NCBI RefSeq assembly: GCF_900101435.1
Contig: NZ_FMZH01000002.1
Location: forward strand, 620,001 to 684,000
Reading direction: 5' to 3'
Length of the DNA: 64,000 nucleotides
From: Pedobacter soli
GTDB lineage: Bacteria; Bacteroidota; Bacteroidia; Sphingobacteriales; Sphingobacteriaceae
Of this stretch, positions 35,501-43,828 are shown in pieces. The position numbers were made by a program, and so were the translations under genes. A model generated the notes under the pieces. It worked only from the letters and a program-made list of their open reading frames with translations. It was not told the origin of the DNA and searched no databases. Position 1 is the stretch's first letter. Every line of letters starts with the position of its first letter.

Positions 35501-37535
35501 TTGCGTAAGTACCCGCCACATTCAGGTTACGGTAAGTGTATTTATTGTAGTAGGCATTGAGTACCCTGGCATTAAATTTTGCATTGATTTTTTTTGGGTC
35601 AAGACCAGTACCTGCTACCCGGGCTTTTGCCGAAACACGACCCAGTTTTGGCTGCATTTTTAACAGGCGACCAACATTAAAATTGTTCAGGCTAATATCG
35701 GCCTGGTAATTTTCTTTCCCTTTAGGGCCTTTCATCCCGGCCACAACATTGGCACCTCCCATATCCGTCAGGATGTTCATGTTGGTGTTAAAATCGGTCA
35801 TCGATCCTTTAAAATTACCTTTTGCATCAATCACATTGGGCAATTCGATGGTAGGGGGGAGCGACTTTTTAGGAACAGCCACCAGAATGTCGCTTTTGGT
35901 AACGTGCAGTTTTTTAATGTTTAAATCGAGAAAGGTTTTCTTAATATCAGGCAAGCCTTTTGCTTTCCCGCTGATATCAATCTGGGTATTTTTTAAGCCG
36001 CTGATTTGTAAATGTGGAATATTCAGATTGTTTAAATAGCCATTAACATCGGCATTGAGCTTTATTTTCTCATTGCGGTAATTGGCTGGAATCGCATCGC
36101 TGAAATAGCCGGCATCTTTTAAACCAATGGTAGTATTTTTAAAGGCCAGGTTAAGTTTTACCCTTTCTGGATGTTTGGTCAGGTCATCCATCGAAGTAAA
36201 ATTAAGCTCGGTAGCATTATTAATGGTGGTATTGGGGGTTTTGAGAATAAAATTACTCAGCTTAATCTGTTTGTCGTTGTACACCGCATCGCCTTTAAGC
36301 TCATTTAATACAAAACCACTTTTTTCCTTTAACGAACCATTTTTAACATTGGCTTTTATGCCGGCTGCGCTATAAGTTACATTGCTGGCACCCAAATTTA
36401 ATCCGGCAATTTTAAGGTGGTTAAAATCCATGCCCTTTGGTGCAGGTTTAGCGCCAAGGTTATCGAACTGTACATCGTTATCGGCCAGACTAATGTTTTT
36501 AATGATGAGCCCAAGGGTCGATTTTTCGGGTAAAACTGTATCCTTTACTTTTTTTAAATCGTTGCTGGGTGCCGGTTTAAAGGCAAACAGGATGTTCGAT
36601 TGATTTAAATGTGCATCATCAACCGCGTACTGGCTATTGGTTAAATCAACTTTGAGGTTAACCAGGCCAAGATCGTTTACATCGGCAACAGCCTTAGTAG
36701 TCGAAATCTGATCGTCGTAATTGACTTTTACCTTGCTGAAAATAAAATTCTGCACTTCTATTAAAGGCAGCTTACCCTGTTCTTTCTCTGTACTATCTAC
36801 ACTATTGGTAATGTGCTGCACCAATTGGGTTAATGGTTTTTGTTGCAGATAGCGTAAAGAAGTATTGTTTAAGCTCAGTTCTTTAATTACATAGTGCTGG
36901 TTAGCCAGGTCGAAATCTTTGATTTTGGTTTTAAAAGCGCCCAGGTAAAGTTTCACATCATTGCCGGCCACATCATCGCGGTAGGTTAGACCTATATCTT
37001 CAAATGAAACCTTATCCACCGAGAATTTTAGGGTTGAAGTGGTATCTTTTTTGACTTTTTCCTCCGGTTTTTTCTGGTCGCTGGCGAAAGCATCAACCAA
37101 AAATGAAAAATTGAATGTAGTATCCGGATTGATTCGTTTTACATTGGCCCGCACACTTTTTAGCTCAATATTATTTACTTCAACAGTATTTTTTAACAGT
37201 TTAAACAAACTGATATCGACTGCCAGTTTTTCGGCATATAAGAGGGTATCGCCTTTACGGTCTTCGAGATAGAACTTATTTAGTACAACATCTTTAGGAA
37301 GTGCAATTTTAATGCTTTCGAGACTAACTTCAGTTTTGGTTTTGGTTTTAAGGTAATTGATGGCCTTATCCTTAACAAAGTTTTGAACAGCTGGAATATT
37401 TAAAGACAGTGCTAAACCCACCACCAATATAATAATGGAGGCAATGAACCATAGTAAAATTTTGAGACTTTTGCGGACGTATTTGTTCAAAACGGTGTGT
37501 GTTTGGTGTTTGTTAATAGCCAAAAGCATGGCCAT
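32499..37535 (-). CDS. tamB: Translocation and assembly module protein TamB
   Basis: A 1678-residue AsmA/TamB-type protein. One N-terminal transmembrane helix (about 25-45) anchors it in the inner membrane. A very long beta-rich periplasmic part follows, with repeated short strands and Asn/Asp-Leu patterns. The C-terminal ~350 residues are the conserved TamB (DUF490) domain, including TGRYEIVDGSYNLTL and the terminal VDYNKFREIFQKKR region. TamB proteins bridge the periplasm and move lipids or outer-membrane proteins with TamA/TamL. It heads the operon and overlaps tamL. There is a 103-base gap to the divergent cdd. Confidence 0.94.
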   Translation of the reverse strand: MAMLLAINKHQTHTVLNKYVRKSLKILLWFIASIIILVVGLALSLNIPAVQNFVKDKAINYLKTKTKTEVSLESIKIALPKDVVLNKFYLEDRKGDTLLYAEKLAVDISLFKLLKNTVEVNNIELKSVRANVKRINPDTTFNFSFLVDAFASDQKKPEEKVKKDTTSTLKFSVDKVSFEDIGLTYRDDVAGNDVKLYLGAFKTKIKDFDLANQHYVIKELSLNNTSLRYLQQKPLTQLVQHITNSVDSTEKEQGKLPLIEVQNFIFSKVKVNYDDQISTTKAVADVNDLGLVNLKVDLTNSQYAVDDAHLNQSNILFAFKPAPSNDLKKVKDTVLPEKSTLGLIIKNISLADNDVQFDNLGAKPAPKGMDFNHLKIAGLNLGASNVTYSAAGIKANVKNGSLKEKSGFVLNELKGDAVYNDKQIKLSNFILKTPNTTINNATELNFTSMDDLTKHPERVKLNLAFKNTTIGLKDAGYFSDAIPANYRNEKIKLNADVNGYLNNLNIPHLQISGLKNTQIDISGKAKGLPDIKKTFLDLNIKKLHVTKSDILVAVPKKSLPPTIELPNVIDAKGNFKGSMTDFNTNMNILTDMGGANVVAGMKGPKGKENYQADISLNNFNVGRLLKMQPKLGRVSAKARVAGTGLDPKKINAKFNARVLNAYYNKYTYRNLNVAGTYANQNVVVKSSMPDSNANFALDAKVNLAGKYPSVKADLNLIQVNLQALNFSPTVLSAAGMVKVDLATADADYLNGSVDVTGLQVVKDKQRINVDTISVRAKTTATENELTLKSEILSAKIDGKYQLTKVSGAIINEINKYYAFGTVTKVPDQRLRFFVRVYDSKLLKSFVPELTVFKQSQFYGLIDTQKDSLQIKGNFPQVVYGDFKVDTTVLNINNDNNKLDYSLTVKSLQSPSIALFNTEVSGNAANNNLGVNVFLRDRQRKNKYVIGGNFQSINKDFKFTLDPQKLLLDYQKWVVSQDNYIQFGASGILVNQFQISNSGQSLAINSNPTEPNAPLAVEFKDFQLETLTKFAETDTTLVGGRLNGTANVKDLASTPKFEANLTIDQLRYQKDELGTLRLAVNNNTENAFEVNVALTGVHELRANGFYYTAPQSALDLTVNIDKIEMKNIESLSAGQLKRGTGTLTGALTVKGALTAPKVLGDLTFNNAGFNVAYVNSYFRMPNEKISFTNEGISFNNFTLIDSLNQKATINGKVYTSDFKNYRFGLDIKTDNFRALNSTAADNDMIYGTVFLTSDIKVRGDLNQPDVNMNIRVNKGTKFFFALPANDPSIIDQEGIVQFIDEDAPPFNGKKPLKVDSISKAPIKGLNLVASVKIDPEAELNVVVDPASGDNLNVKGDADLNVTMDPSGKISMTGRYEIVDGSYNLTLAVVKKEFKLVKGSTIIWTGEPTSATANITALYEVNAAPIDLLNQPDLYEARTKLPFQVYLMMKGELLKPTISFKLDLPENERGALSGQVYTKLINVNRDESELNKQVFALLALNRFIANNPFQSLAGGGGGVSTLARSSVSKLLTEQLNNLTSDLIQGVDLNFGVNSSEDYSTGSMQQKTDLEVGLSKKLLNDRLTVTVGSSFALEGPQAPGEKSTNIAGNVNVEYALSADGRYRLRAYRRNQNDVIVQGQIIETGLGFTLVVDYNKFREIFQKKRIRRIRNIEQKAQDEKTN

Positions 37536-37638
37536 TTAAATTAATTTAAACGGCGTTTTACTAATTAATACAAAAAATAACTTAAATTGTTCGCCCGCTA
37601 TAAAAATTTAACATGGGCGGTGCAATAAACAGTTTAAA

Positions 37639-38127
37639 ATGAATTCAATAAATCTAAATATATCTTTTGAACAATACAGCGGTATTGATGAATTAATAGA
37701 AAAAGATCAGCTATTATGTAAACAGGCTGAGGGGGCTTTAGCCACTTCTTATTCGCCTTACTCTAAGTTCAGGGTAGGCACAGCAATCCGCCTGGCATCG
37801 GGTGAAATCATTTTAGGTAGCAACCAGGAAAACCTGGCTTATCCATCAGGGCTCTGCGCCGAGCGGGTAGCACTTTTTGCTATCGGTGCTAAATATCCTG
37901 ATGCTGTGATCGAAAGTATGGCCATTACGGCACAAACCGATCATTTTGAAATTTTAAAACCCGTTACTTCCTGCGGTGGCTGTTTACAGGTTATGATCGA
38001 GTTTGAACGTAAACAGGGGAGCCCTATTGAGGTAATTTTTTATTGTTTAAACGGAGAAATATTGAAGGTGCCGAACGTAAAGAGTTTATTGCCCTTTGCT
38101 TTTGCAGAGGATCGGTTGGAGAGATAA
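37639..38127 (+). CDS. cdd: Cytidine deaminase
   Basis: Zinc enzyme that deaminates cytidine and deoxycytidine for pyrimidine salvage. The 162 residues include SPYSKFRVGTAI, the catalytic SGLCAERVALF (zinc Cys plus proton-shuttling Glu) and the second zinc pair in TSCGGCLQVM. The usual PCG is SCG here, which leaves both cysteines. The start at ATG 37639 adds a ~30-residue N-terminal lead of the kind seen in Bacteroidota homologues. It is divergent from tamB; the REP element after its stop separates it from the PNGase gene. Confidence 0.95.
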   Translation: MNSINLNISFEQYSGIDELIEKDQLLCKQAEGALATSYSPYSKFRVGTAIRLASGEIILGSNQENLAYPSGLCAERVALFAIGAKYPDAVIESMAITAQTDHFEILKPVTSCGGCLQVMIEFERKQGSPIEVIFYCLNGEILKVPNVKSLLPFAFAEDRLER

Positions 38128-38142
38128 GGGAATGCCAGTGAT

Positions 38143-38246
38143 CGTCATTGCGAAGCCAATTTTTCATTGGATGAAGCAATCTGCATAACAAGAACTATAA
38201 GCGAAATAGATTGCTTCGTCGGCTGAAAAGCCTTCTCGCAATGACG
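38143..38246. repeat. Complete REP-like inverted element, CGTCATTGCGA family
   Basis: CGTCATTGCGAAG ... GAAGCAATCT is followed by the inverse AGATTGCTTCGTC ... CTTCTCGCAATGACG, total about 104 bases. Copies: 1070-1185 and half copy 2296-2345. The frame of the next gene can be extended into it, but that is not coding. Confidence 0.75.
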
Positions 38247-38279
38247 GATACTTTATTTATATTTGGTTTTTTAACCACA

Positions 38280-39965
38280 ATGAAACACTTATACCTCCTC
38301 ATTTTTTCGGCTTTCATTTCTTTTAACCTGCAGGCCCAGGGCGTACTCAAAAGTAACGCAACTTATAAAATTACTTATTTCCGCTCTGCCGATGGCAAGC
38401 CAAAGGAAGACCGGAATGCCACGGTGGTCATTGCTACTGCTGGTCAGAATTTAATCAGTAACGCCGGCATTCTCGATAATAAGGCCAAATATCCTTACGA
38501 GCAAAGCCTGGTAACCAAACCAACACTGCTATTATACCAGGTAGCCAATTTAAGTGCGGGCAATCAGATTGCAACGGTTGATAGCGCTGCTATTGCGAAG
38601 CAGGTTTTTGAATACAGTACAGATACAAAAGTAATATTGGGTTATACCTGTAAAAAAGCAACCACGGTTGTCAACTCCAACCGGATCGATTTATGGTATA
38701 CTACTGATGCCGGCATAAAAGCCGCACCCACTGCTTTAGGCCAAAACCTGGGTTTGGTGTTAGAGCAGGTGCGCAATGGCAGCAGTTATGTCACTGCTAC
38801 TAAAATAGAAGCAGTAAAAAATGTAAATACTATTGATTTAGCCAAAATAAGCACAAACCTGAGCGATGGTTTAACCTATAAAGATTTGTTGTGGAAAGGC
38901 AGGTTTACCACCTTAAGTGTGTTTAATAACGAAACCATCAATTTTGTTGATAAACCACAATCAACCGATTCTATTTTCCGCTTTGCAGGTGGAACAGTGA
39001 TTGCGCGTAAGGTTAAATTTCCTGCTTACACAGGCAGCCCAAATGTTTTTGTCGATTTAACGGAGCAATCAAACGGCGATGCTTACGACAGAACAGGTTC
39101 TGTTTTTGTAATTCCGACAGATAAAACCATCAGCCTGATGGATGCCCTGAAAAAATCGGTAAAAGAACTGCCTGTTTATGATAACGGCAATGGAAAGCAA
39201 TACCAGGGGGTTGTAGCTACAGCCAATTATAACCCGGTAATTGAACTGATGCGCTTTTTTACCCCTTTTGGTGTGGGAAAATACAACACTTTAAAGCTTA
39301 AGGATAAAAACTGGGCAGAGAAAGTATACTACCGTCAGGATATTTCGGAGCTTTTTCCTCTGGTGAACGGAAAAGAAGCCTGGGTAGCGGTTTTTATTGG
39401 TAATTACGATAAAGGCGGACATAAAGTTTCGATGAACATCACGTTGCATAATGGTGGTCGTGGCGAAGGCAAAAAAGAGATTATTATGCCGCTGTTCAAT
39501 TCTACTAACGTAATGGAAATGGCCGGACAGGAATACGCCACCATGTTTAGCAGTGAAAAAGGACTGGAGGTTTCCTTTACCCTCGATAAAGATCTTAAAG
39601 ATGCCAGGTTACGTTACATTACCACTGGTCATGGTGGTTGGGGAAATGGTGATGAATTTGTGCCCAGAAAAAATACAATATGGTTAGACAATAAAGAAAC
39701 CTTTGCTTTTACGCCATGGCGACAAGATTGCGGTTCGTACCGTTTATCGAACCCTGCCTCTGGTAATTTTGAAACCGGACTTTCATCATCCGACCTGAGC
39801 CGTTCTAACTGGTGCCCCGGAACGGTTACCAACCCGAACTGGATTAGCCTCGGCGATTTAAAAGCAGGGCAGCATACCATTAAGGTTACCATCCCGATGG
39901 GTAAACCCGAAGGTTCGAGCTCAAGCGCCTGGAATGTATCGGGGCTGTTGTTGGGTACGGAATAA
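38280..39965 (+). CDS. Secreted peptide-N-glycosidase F-type enzyme with extra N-terminal domain
   Basis: A 561-residue exported protein. Residues 1-19 are a signal peptide (cleavage near LQAQG). Residues ~20-200 form an extra beta domain with LGYTCKKATTVV and DLWYTTDAG, resembling GLPGLI-type domains. The C-terminal half is the PNGase F double jelly roll, with GHGGWGNGDEF, PWRQDCGSYR, GLSSSDLSRSNWCPG and SSSAWNVSGLLLG. PNGase F cleaves N-glycans from glycoproteins as a glycosylamine. The ATG at 38280 is chosen because the longer frame from 38211 begins inside the REP element and would bury the signal peptide. Confidence 0.92.
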   Translation: MKHLYLLIFSAFISFNLQAQGVLKSNATYKITYFRSADGKPKEDRNATVVIATAGQNLISNAGILDNKAKYPYEQSLVTKPTLLLYQVANLSAGNQIATVDSAAIAKQVFEYSTDTKVILGYTCKKATTVVNSNRIDLWYTTDAGIKAAPTALGQNLGLVLEQVRNGSSYVTATKIEAVKNVNTIDLAKISTNLSDGLTYKDLLWKGRFTTLSVFNNETINFVDKPQSTDSIFRFAGGTVIARKVKFPAYTGSPNVFVDLTEQSNGDAYDRTGSVFVIPTDKTISLMDALKKSVKELPVYDNGNGKQYQGVVATANYNPVIELMRFFTPFGVGKYNTLKLKDKNWAEKVYYRQDISELFPLVNGKEAWVAVFIGNYDKGGHKVSMNITLHNGGRGEGKKEIIMPLFNSTNVMEMAGQEYATMFSSEKGLEVSFTLDKDLKDARLRYITTGHGGWGNGDEFVPRKNTIWLDNKETFAFTPWRQDCGSYRLSNPASGNFETGLSSSDLSRSNWCPGTVTNPNWISLGDLKAGQHTIKVTIPMGKPEGSSSSAWNVSGLLLGTE

Positions 39966-39999
39966 TATCAGTTACTGTGCGTAGGTATGTTTCTTTAGT

Positions 40000-40020
40000 C
40001 GGCTGGTGCGACACCAGCCG
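40000..40020. repeat. Perfect hairpin CGGCTGGTG-CGA-CACCAGCCG
   Basis: A 9-bp perfect stem, 35 bases after the PNGase stop and 20 bases before the 21-bp array. Related in pattern to the hairpins at 29071-29138. No T run, so not a standard terminator. Confidence 0.65.
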
Positions 40021-40039
40021 ATAGGATCATGCACATGCG

Positions 40040-40423
40040 TTAATTATAAATGAACATACGTTAATTATAAATGCGGGTACGTTAATTATAAAAGCTGGTG
40101 CATTAATTATAAATGCGGGAACATTAATTATAAAATCTAGTGCCTTAATTATAAATGCGGGTACGTTAATTATAAAAGCTGGTGCATTAATTATAAATGC
40201 GGGAACATTAATTATAAAATCTAGTGCCTTAATTATAAATGCGGGTACGTTAATTATAAAAGCTGGTGCATTAATTATAAATGCGGGAACATTAATTATA
40301 AAATCTACTGCCTTAATTATAAAAGCGGGTGCGTTAATTATAAATGCACCTACGTTAATTATAAAGGCACCCGCGTTAATTATAATTGTACAAGTATTAA
40401 TTATAAATGCACCTGCATTAATG
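40040..40423. repeat. Tandem array of 21-bp units (TTAATTATAAA core), 18 full copies
   Basis: TTAATTATAA recurs every 21 bases from 40040 to 40397, and a truncated unit begins at 40418. Each core is followed by a variable 10-base GC-richer part. Units from 40082 to about 40312 repeat as groups of four, an 84-bp higher-order repeat seen almost three times. Later units carry tails that are near reverse complements of earlier tails (GCGGGTGCG against GCACCCGCG). Spacing is exact, with no insertion or deletion. It fills the 815-base gap between the PNGase gene and parC together with an unassigned stretch 40424-40780. Confidence 0.95.
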
Positions 40424-40780
40424 TTTTACCATATAAGACATTTAAGCTGTAATGGCGTTATATTCCTGATGGTTAACGTGACCGGGTTTTTGCGCATGTC
40501 AGGTTGCCAGGAATTTCCCGGCATTTTGCAACCCTTAATAGTACCTCAGGACTATTTTTTTCTAAACCGGATTGAAGGGGAGATACTTTTTTGGGCCGGG
40601 GCTGGGGGTTAGGGCAAAAAAGATCGGATCGGAAAGCCGGAGGAAACACTTCATAAAACGTACGGAACCCTGCTTTTCAAATGAATAAAAACAAATTTTC
40701 CACCTCAAAATGTGAATAACCTCTCTTCTCTCTGTGCCATCATTTTTATTATATTTACGGCTGCCAATTTTTGTATATAA

Positions 40781-43603
40781 ATGAGTGAAGAACTAGACCC
40801 AAACATCAACGAAGAACACAAACATACCATAACACCAATAAACGGTTTATACGAAAACTGGTTTCTCGATTATGCGTCTTATGTAATTCTAGACAGGGCG
40901 GTTCCACACATTAACGATGGATTAAAGCCTGTTCAACGCCGTATCATGCACTCGTTAAAAGAGATGGATGACGGACGCTTTAACAAGGCTGCCAACGTAA
41001 TTGGTAACACCATGAAATACCACCCGCATGGCGATGCTTCTATCGGCGATGCGATGGTACAAATCGGGCAAAAAGACTTGTTAATTGATATGCAGGGTAA
41101 CTGGGGAGATCCGGTTACAGGCGACAGTGCTGCTGCACCCCGTTATATCGAAGCCCGTTTATCGAAATTTGCCAACGAGGTGGTTTTCAATCCAGATACT
41201 ACCGAATGGCAGTTAAGTTACGACGGACGTAACAATGAGCCCATTACCTTACCGGTTAAATTTCCGCTTTTGCTGGCTCAGGGGGCCGAAGGTATCGCTG
41301 TAGGTTTGGCCACCAAAGTAATGCCGCACAATTTTATCGAATTGCTTGATGCCTCGATAGAAGCACTTAAAGGGGTACGCCCTAACATTATGCCCGATTT
41401 TTTTACGGGCGGTATGGCCGATTTTTCGAATTATAACGAAGGTCAGCGGGGTGGTAAAATCCGTGTAAGGGCAAAAATTACCGAAAAGGATAAGAAAACT
41501 TTGGTCATCAGCGAGGTGCCTTTCAGTACTACCACTGGTTCCGTTATCGATAGTATTTTATCGGCCAACGATAAAGGCAAGATCAAAATCAAGAAAATTG
41601 AAGATAACACAGCGGCCAACGTAGAAATTGTAGTGCACCTGGCACCCGGTATTTCGCCGGATGTGACCATCGATGCACTTTATGCTTTTACGGCCTGCGA
41701 AGTTTCCATATCGCCCAATACTTGTATCATCCAGGGAGATAAGCCACACTTTTTAAGTGTGAACGATATCCTGATCGAAAATACCAAACACACCAAGGGC
41801 TTACTTAAAAAAGAGCTCGAAATCCGCCTGCACGAACTGCAGGAGAAAATTTTCTTCAGCTCCCTGTTAAAGATATTTATTCAGGAGGGAATGTATAAAA
41901 ACCCTGAGTACGAAAATTCGAGCAATTTTGAAACGGTGGTTGAGGTGTTGCACATGTTGTTTGATCCTTTTAAACCATCGCTTTATCGCGAAATCCTGCC
42001 AGAAGATTTTAAGAAACTGATCGATAAGCCAATGAGTAGCATCACCCGTTTTGATGTGAAAAAGGCCGATGAGCAAATGAAGAATCTGGAAGATGAAATT
42101 AAAGTGGTTAAAAACCATTTAAAACACCTTACCGATTATGCCATTGCCTGGTTTCAGAAACTGAAAGACAAGTACGGAAAAGGGCGCGAGCGTAAAACTG
42201 AAATCCGCTTGTTTGATCGCGTTGAAGCTTCGAAAGTTGCTTTGGCCAACGTAAAATTATATGTAAACCGTACTGATGGTTTTGTGGGTTCGGGTTTACG
42301 TAAGGATGAATTTGTAGCCGATTGCTCGGATATTGATGAAATTATTGTTTTCCGCGAAGATGGTAAATGCATTATTACCAAAGTGGCCGACAAGACCTTT
42401 GTGGGTAAAGGCATTATCCACGTTCAGGTATTCAAGAAAAATGACGAGCGTACCGTTTATAACATGGTTTATAAAGATGGCGCCAGCGGAACATCATATA
42501 TTAAAAGATTTTCGGTTGTGGGGGTAACCCGCGATAAGGAATACGATTTAACCAAAGGATCAAAAGGTTCGAAAGTGTTGTATTTTACAGCTAACCCGAA
42601 CGGAGAGGCCGAAGTGATCAATGTGGCCTTAAAACCGCATTCTAAATTACGTAAGCTACAGTTTGATCTTGATTTTGCCGAAGTGGCCATTAAAGGTCGT
42701 GGCTCGCAGGGTAATATTGTATCGAAATATCCGGTTAAAAAGATCATTCTAAAAAGCAAAGGGGTTTCTACCTTATCAGGACTTAAAATCTGGTACGATG
42801 ATTTGTTAAAACGCCTGAATGTTGATGGTCGCGGTAAATACCTTGGCGAATTTGATGGCGACGATCGTATTTTACAGGTTCATAAAGATGGTTACTATGA
42901 GTTGAGTTCTTTCGATTTAACCAACCACTTTGACGATAATTTGTTGCTGATCCAGAAGTTTGATCCCGAAAGGACTTTTGCTGCGGTTCATTTTGAAGGT
43001 AAGGCGCAGAATTACTTCATTAAACGTTTTGCATTCGAATTGCAGGCTAATGGCAAGAAAACAATCTTCATCAGCGAGGAGCCAAAATCGAAATTATTGC
43101 ACTTAACCGCTAACCCGGCTGCTAAAATTATTGTCGATGTGTTAAAAGGTAAAACACAGGTTCCGGAAACCCTTGATTTGGTACTGGCCGAGTTGATCGA
43201 TGTTAAAGGTTTAAAGGCTAACGGTAACCGTTTATCGCCACACGATGTGCAAAAGGTTGTTTTAGAAGAACCGGAGATTGAGGAGGAAGAAGTAGAAGAA
43301 ACACCGGTTGAAGATGATAACGAAGGTAATGTAGCGGGAGAAACAGGTGAAGAAACGAGCGAACCTGCAGAAGCAACAGAAAAGGCCATAGATGAGCCTG
43401 TTGCGGAGAAGGTAAAACCAAAATTCGAACGTACTGAAGCCCCTGCGCCTAAAACAGAAAAACCTGCGACAGAACAAGCCAAAAAGGAAGCACCAAAAGC
43501 TGAAGAAAAAACTGAAGATAAACCTGTAAAAAAGGTAGACTTCGAAATTACCAACCCTGATGATATCGATATTGATGACAAAGGGCAAATTGGTTTGTTT
43601 TAA
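40781..43603 (+). CDS. parC: DNA topoisomerase IV subunit A
   Basis: DNA cleavage and religation subunit, 940 residues. The breakage-reunion domain has MKYHPHGDASIGDAMV and the catalytic Tyr at about 122 in AAPRYIEARL. A coiled-coil neck follows at about 420-480, then a C-terminal beta-pinwheel region with degenerate repeats to about residue 825. The last ~110 residues are Glu/Pro/Lys-rich and end DDKGQIGLF, a possible sliding-clamp-binding peptide. No canonical GyrA box (QRRGGKG) was seen, supporting ParC. Its partner parE is at 27145. Confidence 0.93.
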   Translation: MSEELDPNINEEHKHTITPINGLYENWFLDYASYVILDRAVPHINDGLKPVQRRIMHSLKEMDDGRFNKAANVIGNTMKYHPHGDASIGDAMVQIGQKDLLIDMQGNWGDPVTGDSAAAPRYIEARLSKFANEVVFNPDTTEWQLSYDGRNNEPITLPVKFPLLLAQGAEGIAVGLATKVMPHNFIELLDASIEALKGVRPNIMPDFFTGGMADFSNYNEGQRGGKIRVRAKITEKDKKTLVISEVPFSTTTGSVIDSILSANDKGKIKIKKIEDNTAANVEIVVHLAPGISPDVTIDALYAFTACEVSISPNTCIIQGDKPHFLSVNDILIENTKHTKGLLKKELEIRLHELQEKIFFSSLLKIFIQEGMYKNPEYENSSNFETVVEVLHMLFDPFKPSLYREILPEDFKKLIDKPMSSITRFDVKKADEQMKNLEDEIKVVKNHLKHLTDYAIAWFQKLKDKYGKGRERKTEIRLFDRVEASKVALANVKLYVNRTDGFVGSGLRKDEFVADCSDIDEIIVFREDGKCIITKVADKTFVGKGIIHVQVFKKNDERTVYNMVYKDGASGTSYIKRFSVVGVTRDKEYDLTKGSKGSKVLYFTANPNGEAEVINVALKPHSKLRKLQFDLDFAEVAIKGRGSQGNIVSKYPVKKIILKSKGVSTLSGLKIWYDDLLKRLNVDGRGKYLGEFDGDDRILQVHKDGYYELSSFDLTNHFDDNLLLIQKFDPERTFAAVHFEGKAQNYFIKRFAFELQANGKKTIFISEEPKSKLLHLTANPAAKIIVDVLKGKTQVPETLDLVLAELIDVKGLKANGNRLSPHDVQKVVLEEPEIEEEEVEETPVEDDNEGNVAGETGEETSEPAEATEKAIDEPVAEKVKPKFERTEAPAPKTEKPATEQAKKEAPKAEEKTEDKPVKKVDFEITNPDDIDIDDKGQIGLF

Positions 43604-43645
43604 TAAAGATTAGATATAATTGGCGGAGCCCTTCGCCCCGCCGCT

Positions 43646-43730
43646 CGTCATTCCCACGCAAGTGGGAATCTTAATGCTATTGCTTTAGGATTCCCATCCT
43701 ATAGTTATCGTGGCAAGTTGGGAATGACGA
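43646..43730. repeat. Dispersed inverted element, CGTCATTCCCACG family
   Basis: CGTCATTCCCACGCAAGTGGG at the left is mirrored by CAAGTTGGGAATGACG at the right with GGATTCCCATC between. A second palindromic family, distinct from CGTCATTGCGA, between parC and the riboswitch. Confidence 0.55.
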
Positions 43731-43812
43731 TCTCCTTATAATGTTTAACTCAAATAAACCCACTCCAACGTCACAAAGTCGAATGAAAAGCAAAACCTTC
43801 CATTTTTAAACC

Positions 43813-43820
43813 TATATTTG
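43813..43820 (+). promoter_or_regulatory. -7 box TATATTTG for the riboswitch transcript
   Basis: TAnnTTTG match ending 8 bases before the riboswitch, so transcription would start at the aptamer itself. Confidence 0.55.
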
Positions 43821-43828
43821 CCTTGCTC

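Noticed and set aside
40020-40420. Minus-strand heptapeptide-repeat protein over the 21-bp array
   Set aside because: The frame is open over about 130 codons because the unit is a multiple of three, but a stop precedes it and there is no ATG, GTG or TTG in frame, so it is a by-product of the repeat.
40040-40423. 21-bp array as a CRISPR
   Set aside because: The constant part is only 11 bases and the variable parts are 10 bases and themselves repeat every four units. No cas gene is near.
40421-40612. 63-codon plus-strand gene upstream of parC
   Set aside because: Begins in the last repeat unit and has no recognisable motif or a clear promoter. Left as unassigned sequence.
43012-43581. 189-residue minus-strand frame in the parC tail
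   Set aside because: Ser- and Phe-rich shadow of the Glu/Lys/Pro-rich parC C-terminus, fully inside the better-supported gene.
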